In this document: positions 34,839 through 44,986 of the stretch, one piece after another
Layout of the letters: each line of letters begins with the position of its first letter
Numbering within the stretch: position 1 is the stretch's first letter
Assembly (NCBI GenBank): GCA_902767845.1
Contig: CACXIV010000009.1
Location: forward strand, 1-64,000
Origin: an uncultured Ruminococcus sp.
Lineage (GTDB): Bacteria > Bacillota > Clostridia > Oscillospirales > Acutalibacteraceae
Direction of reading: 5' to 3'
Length of the DNA stretch: 64,000 nucleotides
The notes under the pieces: generated by a model
The model's database searches: none
What the model was told of the DNA's origin: nothing
Seen by the model: the letters and a program-made list of their open reading frames with translations, nothing else
Position numbers and translations under genes: made by a program

Positions 34839-36146
34839 ATGGGAAAAATGTTTCAGCCCGAAATCGAGACTATGTCCCGCGAGGAAATACTCTCGGTTCA
34901 AAATGAAAAGATCGTCAAACAGGTCAGGCACGTGTACGAAAATGTCAGCTACTACCGTGACCTGATGGACGAAAAGGGGGTAAAGCCTGAGGATATCAAG
35001 GGGGTAGAGGATATCAAAAAGCTCCCGTTTTTATCCAAGGCTGATCTGCGCGAGGCGTATCCTTACGGACTTTTGGGAACAGATCTCAAAAACTGCGTCA
35101 GGATCCATTCGACCTCGGGCACAACAGGCAAGCGCGTAGTCGCGTTCTACACACAGCACGACGTCGATCTCTGGGACGAGTGCTGCGCGAGAGCTCTTAT
35201 GGCGGCAGGCGCTACAAACGAGGACGTTGTCCAGGTATGTTACGGCTACGGACTGTTCACAGGCGGATTGGGACTCCACGGAGGCTCGCACAAGCTCGGA
35301 AGCTTAACGCTCCCGATGTCGTCGGGCAACACCGAAAGGCAGATCCAGTTTATGATGGATCTAAACGCCACGGTTCTCTGCTGCACGCCCTCATACGCCG
35401 CTTATATCGGCGAGACCCTTGCCGAAAAGGGCTACAAGCCCGAGGACAACAGGCTCAGGGCAGGTATCTTCGGAGCCGAGCCGTGGACTGAGGAGATGCG
35501 CCGCAGCATTGAGCAGAGCCTCGGCATCAAGGCGTACGACATATACGGACTGACCGAGATCAGCGGACCGGGCGTCGCTTACGAATGTGAGGAACAGCAC
35601 GGAATGCACATCAACGAGGATCACTTCTACGTTGAGGTAATCGACCCCGAAACAGGCGAGGTGCTGCCCGAGGGCAGCAAGGGCGAGCTTGTGTTCACCT
35701 CGCTTGACAAAGAGGCGTTTCCGCTCATCCGCTACAGAACGCGCGATATCTGCGTGCTCTCGCGCGAAAAGTGCTCCTGCGGAAGGACATTTGTAAAGAT
35801 GACAAAGCCCATGGGCAGATCAGACGACATGATGATCATTCGCGGCGTAAACGTATTCCCGAGCCAGATCGAGACCGTGCTGCTCAACGAGGGCTACACG
35901 CCGAACTATCAGATCGTCGTAGACCGCGTAAACAACAGCGATACTCTCGACATCTACGTAGAGCTTTCACCCGACCAGTTCTCGGATATCGTGTCCGTCA
36001 ACCTGAAAAAGGAGAAAAAGCTCGAGGGCGCTATGCGCACAATGCTCGGAATCGGACCGCGTATCCACCTTGTTCCGCCCAAGACCATCACACGCTCGGA
36101 GGGCAAGGCGGTAAGAGTGATCGACAACCGCAAGCTGCATGATTAA
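34839..36146 (+). CDS. paaK: Phenylacetate-CoA ligase family protein
   Basis: The 435-residue adenylate-forming enzyme has HSTSGTTGK (ATP loop), YGLTEISGPG and YRTRDIC, as in PaaK. It activates aryl acetates to CoA thioesters. After IorAB, which makes aryl-acetyl-CoA, it may run in reverse to conserve energy as ATP, releasing the acid. ATG 34839 has AAGGAG eight bases upstream; GTG 34830 overlaps it. Confidence 0.93.
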   Translation: MGKMFQPEIETMSREEILSVQNEKIVKQVRHVYENVSYYRDLMDEKGVKPEDIKGVEDIKKLPFLSKADLREAYPYGLLGTDLKNCVRIHSTSGTTGKRVVAFYTQHDVDLWDECCARALMAAGATNEDVVQVCYGYGLFTGGLGLHGGSHKLGSLTLPMSSGNTERQIQFMMDLNATVLCCTPSYAAYIGETLAEKGYKPEDNRLRAGIFGAEPWTEEMRRSIEQSLGIKAYDIYGLTEISGPGVAYECEEQHGMHINEDHFYVEVIDPETGEVLPEGSKGELVFTSLDKEAFPLIRYRTRDICVLSREKCSCGRTFVKMTKPMGRSDDMMIIRGVNVFPSQIETVLLNEGYTPNYQIVVDRVNNSDTLDIYVELSPDQFSDIVSVNLKKEKKLEGAMRTMLGIGPRIHLVPPKTITRSEGKAVRVIDNRKLHD

Positions 36147-36164
36147 TTAACGGAGGAAACAGCT

Positions 36165-36593
36165 ATGGCAATCCATCAGATTTCAGTTTTTGTAGAAAAC
36201 AAGCCGGGCAAGCTTGTAGGTATAATCGAAACGCTTGCCGAGCAAAATATCAATATCCGTGCCAGCAGCATTGCCGACACCACAGACTTTGGTATTTTCA
36301 GACTGATCACCAATGACTTTGACAAGACCCGCGAGATCCTCTCGCGCGACAACGTGACCACGGTGACAAAGGTCATCGCCGCGAAAATGGAGGACAGACC
36401 CGGCGCTCTGTACAGAGTTGTCGATATTCTCTCGCTGGCGGGCATCAATATCGAGTATATGTACGCCTTCACCGCTTCCGAGACCTTCGGAGCGTACGTG
36501 GTGTTCAGAGTTGACGACGTCGACGCCGCTCAAAAGCTCCTCGACGAAAAAGGCATTTCCACCCTAAACGACGAGGATATCCTCGATATGTAA
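36165..36593 (+). CDS. Tandem ACT-domain protein
   Basis: The 142-residue protein is two ACT domains (1-70, QISVFVENKPGKLVGIIETLAEQNINIRA type; 71-142, MEDRPGALYRVVDILSLAGINIEYMYAF). ACT domains bind amino acids; this clade often follows iorAB-paaK and probably senses an aromatic or branched-chain amino acid. It ends the operon before a terminator. Confidence 0.9.
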   Translation: MAIHQISVFVENKPGKLVGIIETLAEQNINIRASSIADTTDFGIFRLITNDFDKTREILSRDNVTTVTKVIAAKMEDRPGALYRVVDILSLAGINIEYMYAFTASETFGAYVVFRVDDVDAAQKLLDEKGISTLNDEDILDM

Positions 36594-36630
36594 GTCACGG
36601 CGATTATCCGTCATCCGATAATAAAATGTC

Positions 36631-36665
36631 AGAGCCTCCGGCGTAAAAACCGGCGGCTCTTTTTT
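36631..36665 (+). terminator. Terminator of the iorAB-paaK-ACT operon
   Basis: AGAGCC-T-CCGG pairs with CCGG-C-GGCTCT around an eight-base loop, followed by TTTTTT. Confidence 0.92.
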
Positions 36666-36726
36666 GTACGGATATCCCTGTTCCGAATTAATTTGTGCCG
36701 AAGGACAGGAAAAGTCAAATTTCCCC

Positions 36727-36754
36727 TTGACATTTTAAAAATATGGTATATAAT
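36727..36754 (+). promoter_or_regulatory. groESL promoter
   Basis: TTGACA (36727-36732) and TATAAT (36749-36754) are 16 bp apart. The start of transcription would fall at the CIRCE element. Confidence 0.82.
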
Positions 36755-36758
36755 AGAA

Positions 36759-36785
36759 TTAGCACTCAGGGATAAAGAGTGCTAA
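36759..36785 (+). promoter_or_regulatory. CIRCE operator (HrcA site)
   Basis: TTAGCACTC-N9-GAGTGCTAA is a perfect match to the CIRCE consensus. HrcA bound here represses groESL and is released on heat shock. The element overlaps the predicted transcript start. Confidence 0.97.
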
Positions 36786-36788
36786 TAA

Positions 36789-37103
<315 letters not shown>

Positions 37104-37117
37104 TTTTCAGGAGGTAA

Positions 37118-38749
<1,632 letters not shown>

Positions 38750-38762
38750 TAATATAATTACC

Positions 38763-38790
38763 GCGGCAGCCGCTCGGCTGCCGCTTTTTT
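38763..38790 (+). terminator. Terminator of groESL
   Basis: GCGGCAGCC pairs with GGCTGCCGC around a GCTC loop, followed by six T. The rest of the gap to 39015 holds a promoter and palindrome near 38917-38969 and no gene. Confidence 0.95.
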
Positions 38791-38916
38791 ATACCGTAAG
38801 ATCATGATATCCACGGTTCTGCCGGCGGCTCGCGGGGGCGATCGGCGCGGCCTCGGTCTGATTCCCGGCGACGCGCGAAGATTTGAAAAAAATATGATCA
38901 TTTTGTTACTTTACGG

Positions 38917-38950
38917 TTGATTTTTGACAGACTATGTATTAAAATATAAT
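38917..38950 (+). promoter_or_regulatory. Promoter region of the Na/Pi cotransporter gene
   Basis: Two overlapping readings exist: TTGATT (38917)-17 bp-TAAAAT (38940), or TTGACA (38924)-15 bp-TATAAT (38945). The first has the better spacing. Confidence 0.55.
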
Positions 38951-38969
38951 CAGCACGGATAACGTGCTG
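38951..38969 (+). promoter_or_regulatory. Palindrome abutting the -10 box
   Basis: CAGCACG-GATAA-CGTGCTG is a perfect 7-bp inverted repeat directly after the -10 element. It could be an operator or a 5'-leader hairpin. The regulator is unknown. Confidence 0.5.
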
Positions 38970-39015
38970 TAAGAAAAAGTAAATATGAAAGCACATTTGG
39001 AAAAGGAAAGAGATT

Positions 39016-40770
39016 ATGGATATAAAAGACGGAATCATGCTGATTATCGGCATAGCGTTATTTTTGTTCGGTATGTCCGTAATGGGCGACGGACTCCAAA
39101 AATCCTCGGGTAACAAGCTCGAACCCATCCTGTACAAAATGACAAGCACAATGCCGAGAGGCGTTTTGCTCGGTACGGCGGTCACCGCCGTTATCCAAAG
39201 CTCCAGCGCGACCTCGATAATGGTCGTCGGCTTTGTAAACTCCGGAATGATGAAGGTTCGGCAAGGTATTTCCGTAATACTCGGCGCAATTTTAGGCACA
39301 AGTATCACGGGCTGGGTGATCTGCCTGAGCTATATTGACGGCGCGGCAGGCTTTGCCGAGATATTCTCGACCACCACGCTTACGGGTATCGTCGCTCTCG
39401 TGGGTATCATCCTAAAGATGTTCTCAAAGAACGTTACGACAAAAAATGTCGGCGACATCTTCCTCGGCTTTGCCGTGCTTATGTTCGGCATGAGCACTAT
39501 GAGCAGCGCTGTAAGCGACCTCGGCAAAGAGGAATGGTTCACCAGCACGATGACCACTATGTCAAACCCGTTCCTCGGTATCTTGGTAGGTCTTGTATTT
39601 ACCGCGCTTTTGCAGTCGGCGTCGGCGTCTGTTGGTATTATCCAGGCGTTGTCCGTAACCGGAGCCATGACGTTTGAGTCGGCTTGGCCGCTGCTTTTGG
39701 GCGTTATTGTCGGCGCGGCGCTTCCCGTTGTACTTTCTTCAATGGGCGCTACCGCAAAGGGAAAGCGCACGGCGTTTGTCTATCCCATATGTACAACGCT
39801 CGGCGTTATTTTGCTTGCGGCGCTGTACTATACCGTGAGTATTTTTGTTCAGTTCCCGTTTGTAAAAGAGGTTATGAACCCGTTCTCGCTGGCGCTTACA
39901 AACACTATAATGCGTTTTGTGCTCATCCTTTTGGTTCTGCCGTTTACCAATCTTATCGAAAAGATGGTCACGACTATGTTCAAGGGCGACGACGACGAAG
40001 ACGAGGATATGCCCTCGACCCGTCTTGAGGATCGCTTCATTCCTCACCCCGCGCTCGCTATCGAGCAGAGCCGTATGACGATAAACAATATGGCGCTTTC
40101 GTCCCAAAAGGCGGTCGAAAAAGCCATCTCGCTCATACGCAATTATGACGAAAAGACCTTTAAAAAGGTCAAAAAGCTCGAGACTCAGGTCGACAGCTTC
40201 GAGGACGCCCTCGGAACCTATCTTATCAAGCTGACAGGTCAGGAGATGAACAAGAGCCAAAACGAGGCGGTTTCTATCTTCCTGCACACCGTGCCGGAGT
40301 TCGAGAGTATCTCGGATATCGCCATGAACATCGCCATAAAGGCAAAGGAGATGCACGATAACAAGTACAACTTCTCCGACGCCGCCAACCGCGAGCTCGA
40401 CGTTATGTGCGAAGCGGTGCTCGAGGTGGTAAGGATCACCAACGAAGCCTTTATCGACGACGATATCTCGCTTGCCAAGCAGGTGGCTCCGCTTGAGGAA
40501 TACATCGACTACATGCGCGACACCATCAAGCAAAACCACGTTATAAGGCTTAAAAACGAGATCTGCGCGCTTAACCAGGGAATCGTGTTCAACGACCTCA
40601 TCACCAACTGCGAGCGCGTTTCCGACCTCTGCTCAAACATCGCCGTAGCCATGATCGAGATCGGCGAGGACGCGTTTGAGACTCACGAGTATCTGAATAC
40701 CGTTCGCGAGCGTCAGGGCAAGAAGTTCGAGAATCAGTACGAGGATTATAAGGAAAAATATACTCTGTAA
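39016..40770 (+). CDS. Na+/phosphate cotransporter family protein with PhoU-like domain
   Basis: The 584-residue protein has two Na/Pi-cotransporter repeats with the QSSSATS (about residue 57) and QSASASVG (about 200) motifs and 8-9 membrane helices in residues 1-320. A C-terminal helical PhoU-like domain (about 345-560) follows. It probably takes up inorganic phosphate with sodium, with the PhoU domain giving regulation. The ribosome site is AAAGGAAAG. It is a single-gene unit. Confidence 0.92.
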   Translation: MDIKDGIMLIIGIALFLFGMSVMGDGLQKSSGNKLEPILYKMTSTMPRGVLLGTAVTAVIQSSSATSIMVVGFVNSGMMKVRQGISVILGAILGTSITGWVICLSYIDGAAGFAEIFSTTTLTGIVALVGIILKMFSKNVTTKNVGDIFLGFAVLMFGMSTMSSAVSDLGKEEWFTSTMTTMSNPFLGILVGLVFTALLQSASASVGIIQALSVTGAMTFESAWPLLLGVIVGAALPVVLSSMGATAKGKRTAFVYPICTTLGVILLAALYYTVSIFVQFPFVKEVMNPFSLALTNTIMRFVLILLVLPFTNLIEKMVTTMFKGDDDEDEDMPSTRLEDRFIPHPALAIEQSRMTINNMALSSQKAVEKAISLIRNYDEKTFKKVKKLETQVDSFEDALGTYLIKLTGQEMNKSQNEAVSIFLHTVPEFESISDIAMNIAIKAKEMHDNKYNFSDAANRELDVMCEAVLEVVRITNEAFIDDDISLAKQVAPLEEYIDYMRDTIKQNHVIRLKNEICALNQGIVFNDLITNCERVSDLCSNIAVAMIEIGEDAFETHEYLNTVRERQGKKFENQYEDYKEKYTL

Positions 40771-40778
40771 ATTATCAG

Positions 40779-40805
40779 CCGCCGGCAGTGATGCCGGCGG
40801 TTTTT
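40779..40805 (+). terminator. Terminator after the Na/Pi cotransporter gene
   Basis: CCGCCGGCA and TGCCGGCGG form a 9-bp stem with a GTGA loop, followed by TTTTT. Confidence 0.95.
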
Positions 40806-40827
40806 AACAGAGTTGGCTGATTCGGTA

Positions 40828-40856
40828 TTGCAATTATTCCCGTTTTATATTATAAT
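40828..40856 (+). promoter_or_regulatory. Promoter of the PqqD-like/S26 pair
   Basis: TTGCAA (40828-40833) and TATAAT (40851-40856) are 17 bp apart, 27 bases before the PqqD-like gene. Confidence 0.75.
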
Positions 40857-40883
40857 AAATTAAATTACTCAGGCGGTGATATT

Positions 40884-41147
40884 ATGAAAATCAAGGACGA
40901 CTTTATTCTTCGCAAGGTAGCGGATTCCTACGTGGTCGTGCCCGTCAATAAAATGACTCTCGACTTCAACGGTATAATCAATCTGAACGAAACGGGCGCT
41001 TTCCTTTTCGAGAGGCTCCAGAAGGGAGCCGAAAGGGAGGAGCTTATCAGCGCCTTGCTTGAGGAGTACGACGTCACACCGGAGCGCGCAGCGGCGGATA
41101 TCGACATTTTTTTGCAGAAGGTAAGGGACGCCGATGTACTCGAGTAA
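40884..41147 (+). CDS. PqqD-like peptide-chaperone protein
   Basis: The 87-residue protein has the PqqD fold signature: VVVPVNKMTLDFNGIINLNETGAFLFERL, then a winged-helix-like end (ELISALLEEYDVTPERAAADIDIFL). PqqD proteins bind ribosomal peptide precursors for modifying enzymes, usually radical SAM. Here no radical SAM or precursor gene is nearby; the only partner is an S24/S26 peptidase, which starts inside this gene (14-base overlap). AGGCGG precedes the ATG. Confidence 0.85.
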   Translation: MKIKDDFILRKVADSYVVVPVNKMTLDFNGIINLNETGAFLFERLQKGAEREELISALLEEYDVTPERAAADIDIFLQKVRDADVLE

Positions 41148-41664
41148 AGAGGCGCACCTCAGCGACGTAATAGATATCCTTAAAGAAAAGCTCGATATGG
41201 GCGGAACGGTAGCCTTTACTCCGAGGGGAGACAGCATGCTGCCCATGCTCCGCAACGGCAAGGACATCGTTGTGCTCGCTAAGCCGAACGGCAGGCTAAA
41301 GCTTTTTGACGTGCCTCTGTACAGGCGCGCCGACGGTTCGTTCGTGCTTCACCGGGTCATAGATTTCGGCAACGACGGCTCCTACGTCATGTGCGGAGAC
41401 AATCAGTTCAAAAAGGAACGCGGAATAAAGGACAGCGACATAATCGCGGTGCTTGTGGCGTTCAACCGCAAGGGGAGACCGGTGACTACGGAATCTATAG
41501 TATACCGCGCGTATGTGAGCTTTTGGTACTATTCAAGGATATTTCGCAGGATATTCAGGGCGGCAAAGCGAAGCGCCCTGCGCCTTTTCGGAAAATCACC
41601 GAAGGTAAAGGCGGACGCGATCGAAAACGAATATTATCAAGAGCCTGAGGAAGAGCAAAATTAA
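41134..41664 (+). CDS. S24/S26-type serine peptidase (SipW-like active site)
   Basis: The 176-residue protein has the catalytic serine motif GDSMLPML (Ser34) and the His73 segment VLHRVID, with D89 in CGDN. This Ser-His arrangement resembles SipW/ER-type signal peptidases rather than the Ser-Lys pair. There is no N-terminal membrane helix; an aromatic/basic segment (VSFWYYSRIFRRIFRAAKR) near 128-146 might contact the membrane. The tail is acidic. It probably processes a peptide together with the PqqD-like protein; the substrate is unknown. Confidence 0.8.
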   Translation: MYSSKEAHLSDVIDILKEKLDMGGTVAFTPRGDSMLPMLRNGKDIVVLAKPNGRLKLFDVPLYRRADGSFVLHRVIDFGNDGSYVMCGDNQFKKERGIKDSDIIAVLVAFNRKGRPVTTESIVYRAYVSFWYYSRIFRRIFRAAKRSALRLFGKSPKVKADAIENEYYQEPEEEQN

Positions 41665-41665
41665 C

Positions 41666-41703
41666 GGGTGTTTCGGATTTTCCGAAACACCCTGCATTTT
41701 TTT
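41666..41703 (+). terminator. Terminator between converging genes
   Basis: GGGTGTTTCGGA pairs with TCCGAAACACCC around a short TTT loop, followed by TGCA and seven T. It serves the plus-strand pair, and possibly the minus-strand gene less well. Confidence 0.88.
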
Positions 41704-41708
41704 ACTTG

Positions 41709-43442
41709 CTATTTTGTTTTTTTCTTTTTCAGATCGACCTTTTTGTTGACGAACGCGAAGAATTTTTTGACATTTGTGTATTTGCCCTCAAGAATGGCGT
41801 TGAGCGCGTAAGCCGCAACCGGTATAAGGAGCGGGATGTATGTTAGCACATACTGAGATTTTCCCTCAAACAGCAGGTGGTACCCAAAGCCTCCCAGCGC
41901 TACGAGAGGCAGCAGCATGGTCTCGATATTCGTTTTCTTGTTTATGAACATCAGATATATACCAACCGCGAAGAGCAGATAAACTATTTGCATGTAGAGG
42001 TTGAAGTGCAGCGCGAGAAGCTGACCGAGGCTGCCTTCGTAAACAGCCTTTCCGAGACCTCCGTCGACCGGAACGGTGTGGCTTTTGACCTTGCTGACCC
42101 AAATGCTCTCAAATTCCGGCTCGTTCCACTGGCTGAGTATCTTCTTGCTGAAGAAGTCGAAGGCATATCCCAAATCCTCGCCGAACTTATCGGTCTTGGT
42201 GTCGATATCCTCCCACGCCTCGGCGTCGGCGGCTTTGTTGTCAAGATCGTTGTTGATATAAATGTCAAGTCCTGTCCTTGTGTACCAGCCGGGAGCCATA
42301 TATGATTCGGTAAGTCCCATGTCGAGGTACTCGACCTGGCTCAGACCGTCCGCAAGTCCTATATCAGCGCGGTTCTCATAGCTGAGTATAACAAGGTTGC
42401 TCGCTCCAACAGCGGCTATACACAGCGCCAGAGCGAATGCTACGCTCTGCCACTTCTTTTTCTTGATGGTGTGGACGATAAGAACGATAACGAACGCCGC
42501 GAGGTAGATCATGTTGTTGTACTTTGCGAGCGTCGCGAGCACAAGCAGAAGTCCCGAGGGGATCATCCAAACGTACTTGTCCGTTTGGAAATACTTTATA
42601 AGCGTAAGGCTTGCCCAGATCGCGGCGCTCATACCGATGATATTTCCGTAAACAAAGGTGCAGAGCAATATCGGCTGGAAGCATACCGCCAGCAGCATGA
42701 TAACGAAAAACTCAATGCTTTTTCTCTTGAATATGAGCCTTGACATCCTCGCAAGGGCAAAGTATGACGAAGCCACGCAAAGAACGTTGATGACCTGCGT
42801 CGGCATCGAGCTTTCTGTGCCGAAGATCCTGTAGATGATCTCGCTGATGAGCACAAAGCCGAGCTGGAACGGATAGAAGTTGAAGTAAGAATAGCCCTTG
42901 TAAAAATCCTTGTTGTAGAATTTTGCACCGTCGTAGAACGGAGTGTAGACGCCCTTTGCCGCCTTTGTTGCCGTTTCAAAGATATTCTGACTGTCCGCCG
43001 CGGGAACCGAGGTGACCGCGAATATCCAGAACAAACCGAGCAGCGCCGCCCATACGGCAATTCCTATCTCAAAAAATCTGATATTGATCTTTGCGAAGAA
43101 ATCGTACTTTTTCCTGAACATAAACGCTATAAAGAAGAACAGCGCGGTAAATAGCAGGTTAAGCGCGAGGTTGTCGTTGATATAGAGCACGACCTCGGAA
43201 GAATACGAGTTCGGGTCGATCACGCTCGTCTGTAAAAAGCTCATGATGGCTACATATCCGAACGCGAGGAATACAAACAAAGCGATTATGTTTACAACTA
43301 TGTATTCGACTCTGCTTTGCTTTTCCCTTGAACGGATCGTGCCGGCTGATTTTGTTGCAGTGCTGCCCGAGGATTTTCTCCCGGCAGCGGTTTTTGGTTT
43401 TGCCGTATCGGCTTTTGGTTGTTTTTTTGGTTTCTGTCCCAT
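41709..43442 (-). CDS. Polytopic membrane protein, glycosyltransferase-39/GT-C-like
   Basis: The 577-residue protein begins with a Lys/Pro-rich cytoplasmic tail (KKQPKADTAKPKTAAGRK). About ten to twelve membrane helices follow. An early extracellular loop carries SVPAADSQNIFETA, the usual place of the acidic catalytic residue in GT-C enzymes that use polyprenyl-phosphate sugars. A large extracytoplasmic domain (about 370-470) precedes the last helices. It may transfer a sugar to the cell surface. ATG 43442 was chosen because AGGCGG lies eight bases upstream; the earlier GTG 43505 would lie within gpsA. It follows the gpsA-like gene on the same strand. Confidence 0.68.
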   Translation of the reverse strand: MGQKPKKQPKADTAKPKTAAGRKSSGSTATKSAGTIRSREKQSRVEYIVVNIIALFVFLAFGYVAIMSFLQTSVIDPNSYSSEVVLYINDNLALNLLFTALFFFIAFMFRKKYDFFAKINIRFFEIGIAVWAALLGLFWIFAVTSVPAADSQNIFETATKAAKGVYTPFYDGAKFYNKDFYKGYSYFNFYPFQLGFVLISEIIYRIFGTESSMPTQVINVLCVASSYFALARMSRLIFKRKSIEFFVIMLLAVCFQPILLCTFVYGNIIGMSAAIWASLTLIKYFQTDKYVWMIPSGLLLVLATLAKYNNMIYLAAFVIVLIVHTIKKKKWQSVAFALALCIAAVGASNLVILSYENRADIGLADGLSQVEYLDMGLTESYMAPGWYTRTGLDIYINNDLDNKAADAEAWEDIDTKTDKFGEDLGYAFDFFSKKILSQWNEPEFESIWVSKVKSHTVPVDGGLGKAVYEGSLGQLLALHFNLYMQIVYLLFAVGIYLMFINKKTNIETMLLPLVALGGFGYHLLFEGKSQYVLTYIPLLIPVAAYALNAILEGKYTNVKKFFAFVNKKVDLKKKKTK

Positions 43443-43459
43443 ATATTGTACCGCCTGAA

Positions 43460-44422
43460 TTAAAATTCTTGTTTGACCGAACGCAAAAACAGTCTGCGCA
43501 GGCAATCTTCAACATCCTCGCCCTCAAACAGGACGTCGTACACCGCGTTGACGATCGGCAGGTCTACGCCGTATTCCTGCCCGAGCTTGCGCAGAGCCTT
43601 CGACGTCATTACGCCCTCGGCAAGCTTATCGAATTTTTCGCCTTTAACAAGCTGTTCGCCGTACTTGCGGTTGTGGCTCCAGGGTGAGAAGAGGGTCGCC
43701 TCGTAATCGCCGAGGTGGCACAGTCCGTAGGCGCTGAACTCGTTGCCGCCGAGCGCCTTGATAAGTCTCGCGATCTCCCTTGTGCCCCTAGCCATAAGAG
43801 CGCCCTTTAGCGAGGTGTAGCCGAGACCGTCGAGCATGCCGGCGGCGATGCCGATAACGTTCTTTGCCGCCGCGCCGATCTCGGAGCCGATAAGGTCGGT
43901 GCCGAGATAAAAGCGGATAAGCTCGCTGTTGAACTCGGAAACGAGCTTTTCCTTGACTTCGCGGTTCGCGCTGTCGACCACCATGCAGTTCGGGATCCCC
44001 TTTACGTAATCCTGTGGATGACCGGGACCCACCCATACAGCGACGGGGGTTTTGCTCGTGTCAACAAAGTCGCCCACTACCTGAGAAAGCCTCTTGCCGG
44101 TAGTCACCTCGACGCCCTTCATGCAGAGCACGAATATCTTGCCGTCAAGGTCATATTTTGAAATGTCGTTAAAATAAGAGCGGAGATACTGAGATGATAT
44201 CGAGATCACAATTACCTCTGCGCGGCCGACGGCGTACTCCAGATCATCGGAAATCTCAATGCTTTCCGGGAAAGTGAGATAATCGTTTTTGCGGTGATTT
44301 TTGAGCTGGATAAACTCCGGAGCGTCTGAAAGGCCGCAGGTAAGCACCTCGTGGCCGATCTTGTCGAGGTACCACGCGATACAGCTTCCCCAGCGTCCGC
44401 AACCTAAAACAGATATTTTCAT
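43460..44422 (-). CDS. gpsA: NAD(P)-dependent glycerol-3-phosphate dehydrogenase family protein
   Basis: The 320-residue protein has the Rossmann motif GCGRWGSCIAWYL at 7-19, a VWVGPGHPQD segment and the AAKNVIGIAAGMLDGLG catalytic lysine region typical of GpsA. It makes sn-glycerol-3-phosphate for phospholipids. The sequence is more divergent than usual (VGPGHPQ instead of LSGPSFA), so a second, specialised GpsA-like enzyme is possible. The membrane glycosyltransferase gene lies downstream; a 6S RNA candidate lies upstream. Confidence 0.82.
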   Translation of the reverse strand: MKISVLGCGRWGSCIAWYLDKIGHEVLTCGLSDAPEFIQLKNHRKNDYLTFPESIEISDDLEYAVGRAEVIVISISSQYLRSYFNDISKYDLDGKIFVLCMKGVEVTTGKRLSQVVGDFVDTSKTPVAVWVGPGHPQDYVKGIPNCMVVDSANREVKEKLVSEFNSELIRFYLGTDLIGSEIGAAAKNVIGIAAGMLDGLGYTSLKGALMARGTREIARLIKALGGNEFSAYGLCHLGDYEATLFSPWSHNRKYGEQLVKGEKFDKLAEGVMTSKALRKLGQEYGVDLPIVNAVYDVLFEGEDVEDCLRRLFLRSVKQEF

Positions 44423-44448
44423 TTTTCTACCTCGTATGTAAATAGCAT

Positions 44449-44625
44449 TAAAAAACCCGCCCGACCGTATGATTTAATAATAACCTGCCTACGAATAGAA
44501 CAGGTGGGTGCCCACCTTCAAGCTTCAGGCTCCCTTCTTCCAAAAAGTGGGAGGTCTGCACACCACTTGAAGAGTAAAGCTCCCGATTTAAGAGAAATCA
44601 TTCACGCATCGGGCAGGTGATTACC
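44449..44625 (-). ncRNA. ssrS: Probable 6S RNA (SsrS)
   Basis: This 236-base gene-free gap encodes, on the minus strand, an RNA of about 175 nt. Its 5' end ACCTGCCCGAT (44618-44608) pairs with GTCGGGCGGGT (44465-44455) next to a six-T tail. Inside lies a long hairpin: CTTCAAG with CTTGAAG, and CTCCC with GGGAG at the tip. Just outside the CTTGAAG arm, the small hairpin GGTGG-GCAC-CCACC fits the hairpin on the 3' side of the 6S central bubble in Firmicutes. A TAATAT box (44637-44632) sits upstream. 6S mimics an open promoter and binds sigma-A RNA polymerase. The assignment rests on structure, not on database comparison. Confidence 0.65.
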
Positions 44626-44658
44626 TAACCCATATTATTATGTGAAGAAAAGTCCCGT

Positions 44659-44943
44659 TCAGTCGCCGTAAAACGATTTTTCGTACCGTTCTTCAAATAT
44701 GCAGGAGATCTTGCCGAAGAGCTCGTCGCCCAAGGCTGAAAAAACCGGTTCGTCGCCGCCCTCCGCTTTAAGGATCACGTAATCCGCGCTTGACCTCAGC
44801 GCCGTGAACCGGTCGGAATAGCGGGGGAGAAGCACATAGTAGCTTTCGCCTTCATATTCGATTATATCGAGCACCTCGAACTCGGTGTTTTTGCCGTCCT
44901 CATCCGAAAGCGTCAGGATATCGGGCATAAATTCTTCTGTCAT
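44659..44943 (-). CDS. DUF1292 family protein
   Basis: The 94-residue acidic protein has the DUF1292 pattern: ILTLSDEDGKNTEFEVLDIIEYEGESYYVLLP. This family is widespread in Firmicutes, often beside yrvK/yqgF genes; its function is unknown. A good promoter lies upstream and the 6S candidate directly downstream, whose -10 box abuts this stop. Confidence 0.85.
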   Translation of the reverse strand: MTEEFMPDILTLSDEDGKNTEFEVLDIIEYEGESYYVLLPRYSDRFTALRSSADYVILKAEGGDEPVFSALGDELFGKISCIFEERYEKSFYGD

Positions 44944-44986
44944 ACTGTTTCTCCGTCACTCGGAAAATCCCCTGATTTATACTATA

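Noticed and set aside
44423..44658. Gap read as SRP RNA, tmRNA or RNase P RNA
   Set aside because: The conserved SRP GGAAGCAG-type loop, the tmRNA tRNA-like end and the RNase P GAGGAAAGTC core are all absent; the 6S architecture fits better.
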